Counted from the first letter of the stretch, positions 25,708-34,006 are shown. The stretch is 64,000 nucleotides of DNA from Bacteroidia bacterium (GCA_022841465.1 JALHRL010000003.1:27571-91570), one strand, 5' to 3'. Program-made: numbers and translations. Notes: generated by a model not told the origin, from the sequence alone.

Positions 25708-26196
25708 TTAAAACACACGCACTACTTTTATAAATCGCTTTTTATAATAGGGCGATTCATTAAAATCAGAAATAATAACACCTTTTTTCTTACCGGATGA
25801 GCTGTGAATAAAAGTAGGTATGCCCGCATTATTTTCTATAATTATTCCAACGTGTCCGGGTGAACGATATTTAGCGTTAGTACCTGTAAATACTATTACA
25901 TCTCCTTTTTTTGCCGAATCGAGCGGAATTTTTAGGCCAAAATTTTTAAACTCTTTTGATGACCGTGGTACTTTTATATGAAAATGATTAAAAACATAAT
26001 ACACAAAGCCCGAGCAATCAAAACCTATTTTAGGATCGGATGTAGCGTAACAATAATTAGTTCCTAATTGTGTTTTAGCAAAAGCTATAAGGCTATCTAC
26101 CTCAAAAACATTATTTGCAGTTAAGCTATCAGTGGTTTGTGATAAAGCGGCAAACGAACATAAGCAATAAACAATAATAATTTTCTTCACTTTCAT
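25708..26196 (-). CDS. NlpC/P60 (C40) cell-wall endopeptidase
   Basis: A 162-residue exported protein (leader IIIVYCLCSFAALSQ). The NlpC/P60 triad is visible: Cys61 in FDCSGFV, His115 in GHVGII and His131 in FIHSSS. These enzymes cut gamma-D-Glu-diaminopimelate bonds in peptidoglycan stem peptides. There is no separate binding domain, so it is a minimal catalytic form. It lies between the AsmA-like gene and the chalcone-isomerase-like gene in one orientation, only 9 bp after the latter, so it is likely in the same operon. Confidence 0.88.
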   Translation of the reverse strand: MKVKKIIIVYCLCSFAALSQTTDSLTANNVFEVDSLIAFAKTQLGTNYCYATSDPKIGFDCSGFVYYVFNHFHIKVPRSSKEFKNFGLKIPLDSAKKGDVIVFTGTNAKYRSPGHVGIIIENNAGIPTFIHSSSGKKKGVIISDFNESPYYKKRFIKVVRVF

Positions 26197-26205
26197 TTTT
26201 CCTTT

Positions 26206-26718
26206 CTACTCTTTCCCTAACAACTTCTCTTGTATGTTTGAATCAGGCGGTCTTTTAAACATCCAGATTCCAAAAAATGCTTTCTTAAAATCTAAACCCG
26301 GAATTATCATATGAAACACGCCGTTTTTGTAAATACTGGTTCCTTTTAATGGATGATAAATAAAATCAAACACATCGCCTTTTTTAAAATTATTGTCGAA
26401 AATGGTTTTGAACTGAACAATTCTATCTGCAATTGGAGCCGTATTTCCTTCTGTTGCGCGTACAAATCCATCGTCCATTGATGCATACATTCGTTCGCTT
26501 GTAATTAAGTGTGATAAAACGCAAAGCTTTAATGCCATTGGCTCATCGGCATTCATAATTTTATGAGCGTCTGAACATTTTACTTTTAAATACAAGCCTA
26601 ACGCAAATAAATCTATAAAATATTTTTCCCTTACCCCTGCTCCATTTAAAAGTAAAGTTGTTTCTTCTGACTTAATAGTGTACGGAATTTTTATTCCGCC
26701 CACTTTGTGTTGAGCCAT
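26206..26718 (-). CDS. chalcone isomerase-like domain protein, probably exported
   Basis: A 170-residue protein from the only in-frame ATG. It has the bacterial chalcone-isomerase-like pattern (KVGGIKIPYTIK; LLLNGAGVREKYFIDLFALGLYL; GTSIYKNGVFHMIIPG). Bacterial members are exported and of unclear, probably non-enzymatic, function. The frame continues open upstream of the ATG and encodes a near-perfect signal peptide (KKYILIFVLTNTLHLMAQ), but this begins with ATC at 26766-26764 and no ATG, GTG or TTG is available. The true start may therefore be the ATC, or the leader start may have been lost. Confidence 0.75.
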   Translation of the reverse strand: MAQHKVGGIKIPYTIKSEETTLLLNGAGVREKYFIDLFALGLYLKVKCSDAHKIMNADEPMALKLCVLSHLITSERMYASMDDGFVRATEGNTAPIADRIVQFKTIFDNNFKKGDVFDFIYHPLKGTSIYKNGVFHMIIPGLDFKKAFFGIWMFKRPPDSNIQEKLLGKE

Positions 26719-26828
26719 TAAATGAAGGGTGTTTGTTAAAACAAATATGAGTATGTATTTTTTGATATGTAAATTTAATTAAGTTTTAGGCCTATTACCA
26801 AAACGTCATCTATCCCGACGGGATCTCC

Positions 26829-26849
26829 CTCCTACGATAAATGTAGGAG
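26829..26849 (-). repeat. hairpin downstream of the TPR-SpoIIE gene
   Basis: CTCCTAC and GTAGGAG form a 7-bp perfect stem around GATAAAT. It lies 16 bp after the phosphatase stop and next to TCCCGACGGGA, and is not followed by a T tract. Confidence 0.5.
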
Positions 26850-26857
26850 TTTAATCC

Positions 26858-26891
26858 ATCTGCATTATAGGCGTATGCCTATGATGCAGAC
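26858..26891 (-). other. hairpin spanning the stop codon of the TPR-SpoIIE gene
   Basis: In mRNA sense, GTCTGCATCATAGGC and GCCTATAATGCAGAT pair over 15 positions with one mismatch and one G-U pair, around ATAC. The left arm encodes VCIIG and the right arm contains the TAA stop. The same structure, with a compensating base-pair change, spans the stop codon of the second phosphatase gene. Confidence 0.6.
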
Positions 26892-28718
26892 GTCATCTAC
26901 CTGTTCTAAATCACCTTTCCAAATTTCGAATTCCTTTTTTAATAATTCACCTTGTGTAGCAAGTGAATTTGCATTAATATTCATTAAAAACTGGTTTAAT
27001 TGTTTATACATGTATTTCTTTCCCTTTGGCCCTCCAAACTGATCTGCAAAACCATCGGTATACAAATACAAGGTATCTTTTTTATCCATATTTAATTTAT
27101 ACAATTGAAACGAATCTAATTTTTCTGCTTGCCCTACCGGCATTTTATCAAATTCCAATTCAGCAAAATTGTTTCCGCTCACTAAAATTGGCGAATTGTT
27201 TGCCGCTGCATATACTATTTCATTTGTTAATTGATTAATGCAAACCAAAATGCCATCAAATCCATCTTTTTGTCCTTCTTTGCTTATATTATCTATTAAT
27301 CTTTGTCTAACAAAATTAAAAACCTCGTTGGGCTTTACTATACCTTTTTCGTTTATAGCTTCGTTTAAAAATGTAATATTCAGTAAACTCATAAATGCTC
27401 CGGGCACACCATGCCCGGTACTATCACAAACAGCAAAATAAAATAAATTATTTTTTTTAGTGGCCCAGTAAAAATCGCCACTAACAATATCTTTGGGATT
27501 AAAATAAACAAAATGCTGGGGTACATTTTTGCTTAAAAAATCTTGGTGAGCCAATAAAGTATATTGAATGCGTTTTGCATACGTTATACTATCTTGAATG
27601 TCTTTGTTTTTTTGTTCAATTTCTTCGTAGGCCTTTTTAAGTTCAATGTTTCTAAGCCTTTCAATTTCTTCTTCCTTTTCTTTTAATAATTTACTTTCTG
27701 ATTGAGAAATTTTCGCTTCCTTTTCTTGCAGTACAAGCTTAACATTTAACTCCACCAATTTTTCATAAATTTCAATGGTCTTTTCAAAGTTTTTTAATTC
27801 TTTAAAAATAATTACCTGTTGCTTGTATATAAACGCTAAGCGATTTAAATGATTGGTTTCATTTGCGTATACAATAGCTTGTTCATAATAATCATTCGCC
27901 AGGTCAAAATCCTTATATGCTAAATATAAATTGGCAATATCAATTAAACTACCCAATACAAAATGTTTTAGATTAGCTTTTTTTCGATAGTCAAGGGCTT
28001 CTAAAAAATGTTGTAAAGCAAGTTCTTTATTTCCAAGTTTAGAATAAATTAAACCTATATCATTTAACGCTCTGCTAATACCAATAGCATTGTTCGCTTT
28101 TTTTAATATTTCTAAACTTTTAAGTGATAAATCTAAGGCTTCGTTTAATTTCCCCTGATCGGAATATATATTTGCTAAGGATGTAAATAACCTGCCACTC
28201 CAACTACTATAATTTGTTTCAACTTCAATTCCTTTTTTGTAATAGAAAGTTGCTTGATCAAACTTATTTAAATCTTTGTAAATCGTTCCAATAACGTAGT
28301 ATGCCATTGGAATATCATCATCATTGGGGTTTTTATCATAAAATTCCATCCCCTTTAATCCATCATATAGAGCTGTTTCCGGGGCACCGGTTGAATTAAC
28401 CATAATGGCCTTGGTTAATAATGTATTGGAAACCCACTTTTCATCATTAAGTTCATCAAACAAAGTTTTTGCCTTACTCATTAATTCTAAGGCCAATTCA
28501 ATATTATTCTGAAGAATAAAGGCTCCCATTCCTTTATTTAATATGCCTCGTGCAACACCAAATTTATAGCCAATTGCTTCTGCTTTTTCAATTAACCCAA
28601 CCATTAATGCTTCGGGATTATAATCAGGGGTTGGAGAATTACGATAATTCCAAATAAGCTCATTTACAGAATCTACTTCCTGTTTAATTTGCTCAATTTC
28701 AGAATTGGAATAGCTCAT
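26865..28718 (-). CDS. TPR-repeat SpoIIE/PP2C-type serine phosphatase
   Basis: A 617-residue cytoplasmic protein without leader. Residues about 30-330 contain TPR repeats (ALNDIGLIYSKLGNKELALQHF is typical), followed by a coiled coil (EKEAKISQSESKLLKEKEEE) and a linker DSITYAKRIQYTLL that is common in Bacteroidota SpoIIE proteins. The phosphatase domain carries DIVSGDFYW (Asp415), DSTGHGVPGAFMS, YTDGFADQFGG and the final EQVDDVCIIGIRL, all metal-binding positions retained. It probably dephosphorylates a SiaC- or anti-anti-sigma-type protein; siaC lies 4 kb away. The TPR part is the likely sensor or partner-binding domain. Confidence 0.88.
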   Translation of the reverse strand: MSYSNSEIEQIKQEVDSVNELIWNYRNSPTPDYNPEALMVGLIEKAEAIGYKFGVARGILNKGMGAFILQNNIELALELMSKAKTLFDELNDEKWVSNTLLTKAIMVNSTGAPETALYDGLKGMEFYDKNPNDDDIPMAYYVIGTIYKDLNKFDQATFYYKKGIEVETNYSSWSGRLFTSLANIYSDQGKLNEALDLSLKSLEILKKANNAIGISRALNDIGLIYSKLGNKELALQHFLEALDYRKKANLKHFVLGSLIDIANLYLAYKDFDLANDYYEQAIVYANETNHLNRLAFIYKQQVIIFKELKNFEKTIEIYEKLVELNVKLVLQEKEAKISQSESKLLKEKEEEIERLRNIELKKAYEEIEQKNKDIQDSITYAKRIQYTLLAHQDFLSKNVPQHFVYFNPKDIVSGDFYWATKKNNLFYFAVCDSTGHGVPGAFMSLLNITFLNEAINEKGIVKPNEVFNFVRQRLIDNISKEGQKDGFDGILVCINQLTNEIVYAAANNSPILVSGNNFAELEFDKMPVGQAEKLDSFQLYKLNMDKKDTLYLYTDGFADQFGGPKGKKYMYKQLNQFLMNINANSLATQGELLKKEFEIWKGDLEQVDDVCIIGIRL

Positions 28719-28877
28719 AAAAAATATGACACGTAATTAACTCTTAAATATAACCAAGAAAAAAGAATTTACAAGGGAAAACAAGCAATTCTGTTGCTTT
28801 TTACTTATAATAAAGCTATTAAATTACTTTAGAGTGAATTTATTAGGGCGCCCATCGTTTAGTAAATGGATAATGTA

Positions 28878-29070
28878 GGGATTTCCTCCGTATGCATTAT
28901 AGGCGAATGCCTATGTAAAAGAACTCATCTATCCCGACGACTCATTCTTCGTGTCGGGATTTCCTCCGTATGCATTATAGGCGAATGCCTATGTAAAAGA
29001 ACTCATCTATCCCGACGACTCATTCTTCGTGTCGGGATTTCCTCCGTATGCATTATAGGCGAATGCCTAT
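28878..29070. repeat. 78-bp tandem repeat, two full and one partial copy, at the 3' end of the propeller-SpoIIE gene
   Basis: Copies run 28878-28955, 28956-29033 and 29034-29070 with the same sequence. Each contains the gene-end hairpin core TATAGGCGAATGCCTA and a TCCCGAC/GTCGGGA pair. The last partial copy merges into the 3' end of the phosphatase coding sequence, so the array appears to be a duplication of the gene's terminal hairpin and flank. The unit is 26 codons long and therefore leaves an apparent repetitive reading frame, which I do not regard as a gene. Confidence 0.85.
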
Positions 29071-29079
29071 AATGCATAC
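29046..29079 (-). other. hairpin spanning the stop codon of the propeller-SpoIIE gene
   Basis: In mRNA sense GTATGCATTATAGGC and GCCTATAATGCATAC form a perfect 15-bp stem around ATTC. The left arm encodes VCIIG and the right arm contains the stop codon. No T tract follows, so it is not a standard terminator. Confidence 0.7.
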
Positions 29080-32000
29080 GTCGTCAACCTGTTCTAATTC
29101 ACCACGCCAAATTTCAAAAGTAGTTTGAAGTTTCGTTCGTTGTTCTTCTAATGATAATGTGCTTAATTCTAACAACAATTGATTCAATTTTTTATACATA
29201 AACTTTTTCCCTTTGGGTCCTCCAAACTGGTCGGCGTAACCATCGGTATATAAATAAAGAATATCGTTTGTTTTAAATTCAATTGTAAACAAATTAAAAG
29301 GCAATTTCTTCTCGCCCATACCCACCGGCATCCTGTCTTTGTTTTGCTCTATTATTACAAAATCTCTAACTAACAAAGGTTCGTTATTGGCAGCAGCATA
29401 TGTTATTTTGTTTTCTGAATAATCTATACAAATTAAAATTCCGTCAAATCCATCTTTTTGTCCTTCTTTACTAATGTTTTCTATTAACCGTTCTCTTACA
29501 TAATCAAAAACTTCATTTGGCTTTTCAATGTTTTTTTCTTTAATAGCTTCGTTTAAGAAACCAATACTTAACAAACTCATAAAAGCTCCGGGCACGCCGT
29601 GTCCTGTACTGTCGCAAACGGCCAAATAAAATTTATTATTAATTGTAGTTGACCAATAAAAATCGCCGCTAACGATATCTTTCGGGTTAAAAAATATAAA
29701 ATGATGTGGAATATATTTTCTTAAAAAATCATCATGAGACAATAATGCATACTGAATTCGTTTTGCATAATTAATACTATCTACAATTTCTTTTTGTTTT
29801 TCTTCTATTAATGTTTTTTGGTTGTTTATTTCCTGTGTTCGTTCTGTTACTGTTTTTTCTAAAATAACTTGTCTCTCTAATAACTGCTTGTTTCTTAGTT
29901 TAAAAATGTAAACAATAAGCCCAATAATAGAAGTTAAAGTAAGAATTCTAAACCACCAGGTGGCCCAAAAAGGAGGTTTAACAATAAAACGGTAGGTAAA
30001 ACTTTCTCCCCAATCTAGTCCTTCTAACTTTGCTTGTGCTGTAAATTCATATTTACCAGGGCTTAAATTAGCGTATTTGACTTCGGGTAATTTTCCTACT
30101 ATCCAATTATCATCAAATCCTTCTAATTTGTATCGATAATTTAATTTTTGAGTTACTTGACCATCACATCCATAAAAATAAAAAGTAATGGTATTTCTAT
30201 CATAGGGTAATTGCAAATTTAAAGGGTAATTAAAAAACGGAGCAACACCGGTGTAATTAACATCATTAAAACTAATTGTACTATCTGAATTATAAAACGT
30301 TAATCCTTTTGCAACAGAATCTAGGAGCGAATGAAAACTAAAATGTTCATCCATTAAACTAATATGTGATAAAAATGTTCTAGGCGACTTTTTTGAGACA
30401 TTAAATTCATTCAGGTTTAAATAAATTGCCCCTTTATTAGTACCCCACCATAAAATATTTTTTAATTTATCATAAGCTACAGCCCCCGATCTAAATGAAT
30501 TTGTTTTTAATCCATCTTGTAAGTTATAATTTTCAATCAAATATCCTTTCGGTTTAGTTTTACTAGGTATTAAGCAATTCAATCCTTTAAAAGTTCCGGC
30601 CCAAATGCGCTTATTGTTATCTTCAACAAGATTTAAAATAACATTAGAACTTAAGCCATCTTTCACATCCATTAAGGTAAATTCTTTTCCGTTGTAAATG
30701 GCTAATCCTTTATTTGTTCCTATCCAGATTTTATTTTCTGAATCAACAAAAACAGAATGAACTACGTTTGAAGGCAATCCATTAGATGTAGTAAAATGTG
30801 TGATTTTATTTTCAGAAATTTTACTTATACCATTTCCGTTATATGCCAGCCAAATATCATTGCTATTATCAACAGCAATGCAAGAAACATTGTTTGAACT
30901 TAAACCATTTTTTACAAAGTATTTTTCAAAATAATTGTAACCATACTTTGTTAATCCATTTCCATTAAAATCGGCTAGCCAAACGTTTTTGTTTAAATCC
31001 ATTTTACCGGAAGCAACAAATCTATTCTCAAAAGATTTAATAATTGACAGGTGTAAAAGAGAATCGTAACTTACAGAATCGGATGGTGAAACTTTTAGCA
31101 TTTCAAAGCCATGCATGTGTGTGCCAACAAATAAATTACCAATACTATCTTCTTGCATGGAAAGAATTATCTTCCAGTCAAGGCCGTTTCCACTTACAAT
31201 TTGTTTAATTTTTTTTCCATTAAACACATGTATGCCCCCACCCCAACTTCCAAATAATGTTTCTCCTTTTTTGTTAACGTAAATACTTTGTATTGGTTTA
31301 TCTGATAAGCCATCAAGTGAAGACAATAATTTAAAACTACCCGGAACAATTTTATTTAAGCCACCGTCTACGGTAGCAACCCAAACATTGCCTGCACGAT
31401 CTTCAATAATATCTGAAATTTTATTACTGGTTAAACCTTGTTTTGTGGTGTATAATTTAAAACCATTATCTTCTAACTTTGCAATGCCACCTTCACCAGT
31501 GCCAATCCAATAACTATTTTTACTATCTCCTAAAATTGCAGAAATTTGAAAATAAGGAAAACCTGTATTGGGTTTATAGCGTATAGATTTATCGTTTTGT
31601 AACTTAACAAAACCTCCGCTGTATGTACCCAATAATAAGTTGTTGTTTTTATCATTATAAATATTGGTAACCAAACCCGAACCAAATTGCAGCCAATCTT
31701 GCCAATGGTAACGGTGAATAATGGTATCATTTATTATTTTCGACATGTTTCTATCCCAGGTGCCAATAAAGATTTCATTTGCTTTGTTAGATCCTAAGCG
31801 GTATAAGTTTCCTAACTCTAAAGGAGAATCGCTTCCGTAAATAAAAAATTTCCCGTCTTTTAATTTTACCAAACCGGTTTCCTGACAAATTAACCACAAA
31901 CAGTTTTGTTTATCAAAATGAATGTCTAAAATAGAATTTCCGGGTAAACCACTTTCGGTTGTGTAAACTAAAAAACGTTTTCCATCATAATTCCATAAAC

Positions 32001-32625
32001 CATTTGTGGTAGACATCCATATACTGCTATCTTTTGGATCGAGTAATAGTTTATTTGGCATTCCGGTAATTCCATTACGTGCGCTATAGTTATAAATATT
32101 ATATCCATCGTAGCGTGTTAAGCCTGTTGAAGTTCCAATCCATAAAAAGCCTTTATTATCTTCTAATAAACAGTTAACTTGTGAAGAGGGTAAACCTTGT
32201 TCTTCTCCCAAATAAGTTATATTTTCGTTAGCAATACCGGTAGAGCGCAAATCACCTGCCTTAATTGGTTTTGGATGTTGCACCGGTGACAAAAATGGTT
32301 TTGCGATTACAACTTTTGGTGAATAGTAAAAACTATCGTATTTGCTTTTGTAACGTATTGTATCTATCACTCCAAAAGGTACTTTATCTTGATTGGCAAA
32401 TGGCACTTCTTTATAGGTGAGTTTAAAACGCCAGCCTTTAGGAATTAAAAGGGTATCAAACTGAGTTGATGTTAAGTCAAACGCTTTATTTACAACAATA
32501 GAATCGGCATGTGTTTTTTTTGGAATAATAGATGAAATTAAAGGGATATTGCTCTGTTTACGAGTCTTTTCTTTACACGAAATAAAAGCAAACAATACAA
32601 ATGTTATTAAAAACCTATAAAACAC
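29053..32625 (-). CDS. lipoprotein-leader sensor with reg_prop propeller, Y_Y_Y domain and SpoIIE phosphatase
   Basis: A 1190-residue membrane signalling protein. The N-terminus FLITFVLFAFISCKEK looks like a lipoprotein leader with Cys17. Residues about 130-760 hold a two-component-regulator-type propeller (repeats of the form LLEDNKGFLWIGTSTGLTRYDG). A Y_Y_Y domain (YRYKLEGFDDNWI; LSPGKYEFTAQA) leads to a transmembrane helix near residues 887-910. A coiled coil and a SpoIIE phosphatase follow (GDFYW near 988, DSTGHGVPGAFMS, YTDGYADQFGG, EQVDDVCIIGIRL). It resembles a hybrid two-component system with the kinase replaced by a phosphatase. The periplasmic propeller probably senses a ligand and controls the cytoplasmic phosphatase. 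Confidence 0.87.
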   Translation of the reverse strand: MFYRFLITFVLFAFISCKEKTRKQSNIPLISSIIPKKTHADSIVVNKAFDLTSTQFDTLLIPKGWRFKLTYKEVPFANQDKVPFGVIDTIRYKSKYDSFYYSPKVVIAKPFLSPVQHPKPIKAGDLRSTGIANENITYLGEEQGLPSSQVNCLLEDNKGFLWIGTSTGLTRYDGYNIYNYSARNGITGMPNKLLLDPKDSSIWMSTTNGLWNYDGKRFLVYTTESGLPGNSILDIHFDKQNCLWLICQETGLVKLKDGKFFIYGSDSPLELGNLYRLGSNKANEIFIGTWDRNMSKIINDTIIHRYHWQDWLQFGSGLVTNIYNDKNNNLLLGTYSGGFVKLQNDKSIRYKPNTGFPYFQISAILGDSKNSYWIGTGEGGIAKLEDNGFKLYTTKQGLTSNKISDIIEDRAGNVWVATVDGGLNKIVPGSFKLLSSLDGLSDKPIQSIYVNKKGETLFGSWGGGIHVFNGKKIKQIVSGNGLDWKIILSMQEDSIGNLFVGTHMHGFEMLKVSPSDSVSYDSLLHLSIIKSFENRFVASGKMDLNKNVWLADFNGNGLTKYGYNYFEKYFVKNGLSSNNVSCIAVDNSNDIWLAYNGNGISKISENKITHFTTSNGLPSNVVHSVFVDSENKIWIGTNKGLAIYNGKEFTLMDVKDGLSSNVILNLVEDNNKRIWAGTFKGLNCLIPSKTKPKGYLIENYNLQDGLKTNSFRSGAVAYDKLKNILWWGTNKGAIYLNLNEFNVSKKSPRTFLSHISLMDEHFSFHSLLDSVAKGLTFYNSDSTISFNDVNYTGVAPFFNYPLNLQLPYDRNTITFYFYGCDGQVTQKLNYRYKLEGFDDNWIVGKLPEVKYANLSPGKYEFTAQAKLEGLDWGESFTYRFIVKPPFWATWWFRILTLTSIIGLIVYIFKLRNKQLLERQVILEKTVTERTQEINNQKTLIEEKQKEIVDSINYAKRIQYALLSHDDFLRKYIPHHFIFFNPKDIVSGDFYWSTTINNKFYLAVCDSTGHGVPGAFMSLLSIGFLNEAIKEKNIEKPNEVFDYVRERLIENISKEGQKDGFDGILICIDYSENKITYAAANNEPLLVRDFVIIEQNKDRMPVGMGEKKLPFNLFTIEFKTNDILYLYTDGYADQFGGPKGKKFMYKKLNQLLLELSTLSLEEQRTKLQTTFEIWRGELEQVDDVCIIGIRL

Positions 32626-32723
32626 TTTTTCTAAAAATCTAAAATTAATGATTTATACGTATACTAAAACAAAGAAAACACGGTAAAGTTGAAATCTTAA
32701 AAACTTAACATTCGCCTAATAGT

Positions 32724-33026
32724 TTACTTAGGATCTTCTTTAATAGAAATTGCACCGCCCGAATTTATATAAATGGTCCACTTATATTTTCCTCGTCCGT
32801 TAAATGCAACCTTACCGCTAACATCGCCGGTAATATCATGAGAGCCTTCCGGAATTCGTTTGTATTCTGTTGTTTTTACCGATCCAATGGTACCAAAATC
32901 AACCGGGCCAACAATAACATGAAGAGGTGCGCCAAAATTGTTTTTAACACGCACATCATTTTTCATTTTAAGACAGGCAGAAAATAAAATACTGATGGTG
33001 CAGAATAGTAAATATAATTTCCTCAT
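32724..33026 (-). CDS. small lipoprotein, paralogue of the next gene
   Basis: A 100-residue protein with a lipoprotein leader (LYLLFCTISILFSACLK, lipobox FSAC). The mature part is a small beta-rich domain: VRVKNNFGAPLHVIVGPVDFGTI and KYKWTIYINSGGAISI. It is about half identical to the product of 33113-33418 with the same spacing of YKxIPEGxHxIxGDVSG. The pair is a tandem duplication. No function is known to me; a surface or periplasmic role is inferred from the lipobox. Confidence 0.75.
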   Translation of the reverse strand: MRKLYLLFCTISILFSACLKMKNDVRVKNNFGAPLHVIVGPVDFGTIGSVKTTEYKRIPEGSHDITGDVSGKVAFNGRGKYKWTIYINSGGAISIKEDPK

Positions 33027-33063
33027 AATTGGTACTACAATTTACAAAATAAAATGATACGCA

Positions 33064-33088
33064 TAAAAAACCGCCGGTACAGCGGTTT
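33064..33088 (-). terminator. intrinsic terminator between the two lipoprotein genes
   Basis: In minus-strand sense AAACCGC and GCGGTTT pair around TGTACCG, followed by a T tract, 25 bp past the stop of the upstream lipoprotein gene. It suggests separate transcription of the two paralogues. Confidence 0.75.
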
Positions 33089-33112
33089 ATTGTAAAACTA
33101 TTTTTTTGGTTC

Positions 33113-33418
33113 TTATTTATCTTCGGCAATGGTAACACCACCACTATTGCTAATGGTAACTGTCCATTTATGTTTACCTTTTCCAGTAACACTTAATGAG
33201 CCTGAAACATCGCCATTAATGGCATGGTTACCTTCGGGAATAGATTTATATTCGGTAGAACTATTTGGGGCAACGGTTCCATAATCATTAGGGCCAATTG
33301 CAATTTTTAAAGCAGTAGCGTAATTATTTGTAACCCTAACAGAATGTTTTGGTTTAAGACAAGCAGTAAACGCCAAGGTTATTAGAGCAACAAGTAAGGC
33401 AACTTTAAATTTGTACAT
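33113..33418 (-). CDS. small lipoprotein, paralogue of the preceding entry
   Basis: A 101-residue protein with a lipoprotein leader (LLVALITLAFTACLK, lipobox FTAC). The domain VRVTNNYATALKIAIGPNDYG, IPEGNHAINGDVSGSL and KHKWTVTISNSGGVTI matches the product of 32724-33026. It has its own terminator. The function is unknown. Confidence 0.75.
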   Translation of the reverse strand: MYKFKVALLVALITLAFTACLKPKHSVRVTNNYATALKIAIGPNDYGTVAPNSSTEYKSIPEGNHAINGDVSGSLSVTGKGKHKWTVTISNSGGVTIAEDK

Positions 33419-33660
33419 ACTAAATGCATTAAATTGTTAAGTAAAAATAGCGTGAATAAATAAGGGTAAAAATGACTTGAGTCATTATTTAAAACAAAAG
33501 CACAAGGCAAGTAAACAAGTAACTTGGTTATTAGAACTTTATATAATAAAGCTAAATAAATGGGATTCAATAGATTGATTTAATATAAAACCTGTGAAAT
33601 TTCAACAAAAGAACAGATATATCTAAAAAATTGCTATTTTTGCTGTCCGTTCTTACAAAG

Positions 33661-33789
33661 TAAAGATTTGGAAGAAGTTAACTTCTAACTTCAACGTTCT
33701 AAATTCTACCTTCTAAAAAGTTCTGTGGCCGCCTACCTACGCTAAAGCTACGGCAGGTAAAAGTGGCAGGCTGAGCAAGAAAAGCTCAG
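33661..33789 (+). repeat. degenerate tRNA-Cys-like copy 1 with its 5' flank
   Basis: TAAAGATTTGGA at 33661 and TTCTACCTTCTAAAA before 33719 match the flank of the real tRNA-Cys. Then AGTTCTGTGGCCG corresponds to GGTCCTGTGGCCG of the tRNA. The D-loop region is replaced by a hairpin-rich insert (CCTACCTACGCTAAAGC and CTACGGCAGG). AGTGGCAGGCTGAGC resumes the tRNA, and CTGAGC-AAGAAAA-GCTCAG (33771-33789) is a perfect 6-bp anticodon-like stem with a 7-nt loop. The T arm and 3' acceptor strand are missing. Confidence 0.6.
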
Positions 33790-33810
33790 AAAAAAAAATA
33801 ACAAACAAAA

Positions 33811-33866
33811 AAGGTCCTGTGCCCTTCCACACATGGAAGGGTAGGCTGAGCAAGCAAAAGCTCATT
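33811..33866 (+). repeat. degenerate tRNA-Cys-like copy 2
   Basis: AAGGTCCTGTG matches the tRNA-Cys 5' end exactly. The D arm is replaced by CCCTTCCA-CACA-TGGAAGGG, a perfect 8-bp hairpin. TAGGCTGAGC then resumes the tRNA, and TGAGC-AAGCAAAA-GCTCA forms an anticodon-like stem. The T arm is absent. The insert differs from that of copy 1. Confidence 0.65.
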
Positions 33867-33923
33867 AAAAAATTAAAAGGTAAAGATTTGGAATAAGTTT
33901 ATTCTAACTTCTACCTTCTAAAA

Positions 33924-33994
33924 GGTCCTGTGGCCGAGTGGCTAGGCTGAGCTCTGCAAAAGCTCCTACAGCGGTTCGAATCCGCTCGGGACCT
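33924..33994 (+). tRNA. tRNA-Cys (anticodon GCA)
   Basis: All four arms are intact. The acceptor GGTCCTG pairs with CGGGACC (one T-G pair). The D arm is GCC/GGC, the anticodon stem is GAGCT/AGCTC with loop CTGCAAA (anticodon GCA), and the T arm is AGCGG-TTCGAAT-CCGCT. The discriminator is T, normal for tRNA-Cys, and CCA is not encoded. Two degenerate copies precede it and a terminator follows. Confidence 0.93.
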
Positions 33995-34006
33995 CGATAA
34001 ATGAAG

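Noticed and set aside
28878..29070. Possible CRISPR-like array
   Set aside because: The 78-bp units are contiguous with no unique spacers, and no cas gene is present in the window.
28866..29072. 68-codon frame on the plus strand with repeated VGISSVCIIGECL units
   Set aside because: It exists only because the 78-bp tandem repeat is 26 codons long and lacks stops in that frame; it is antisense to the end of the phosphatase gene.
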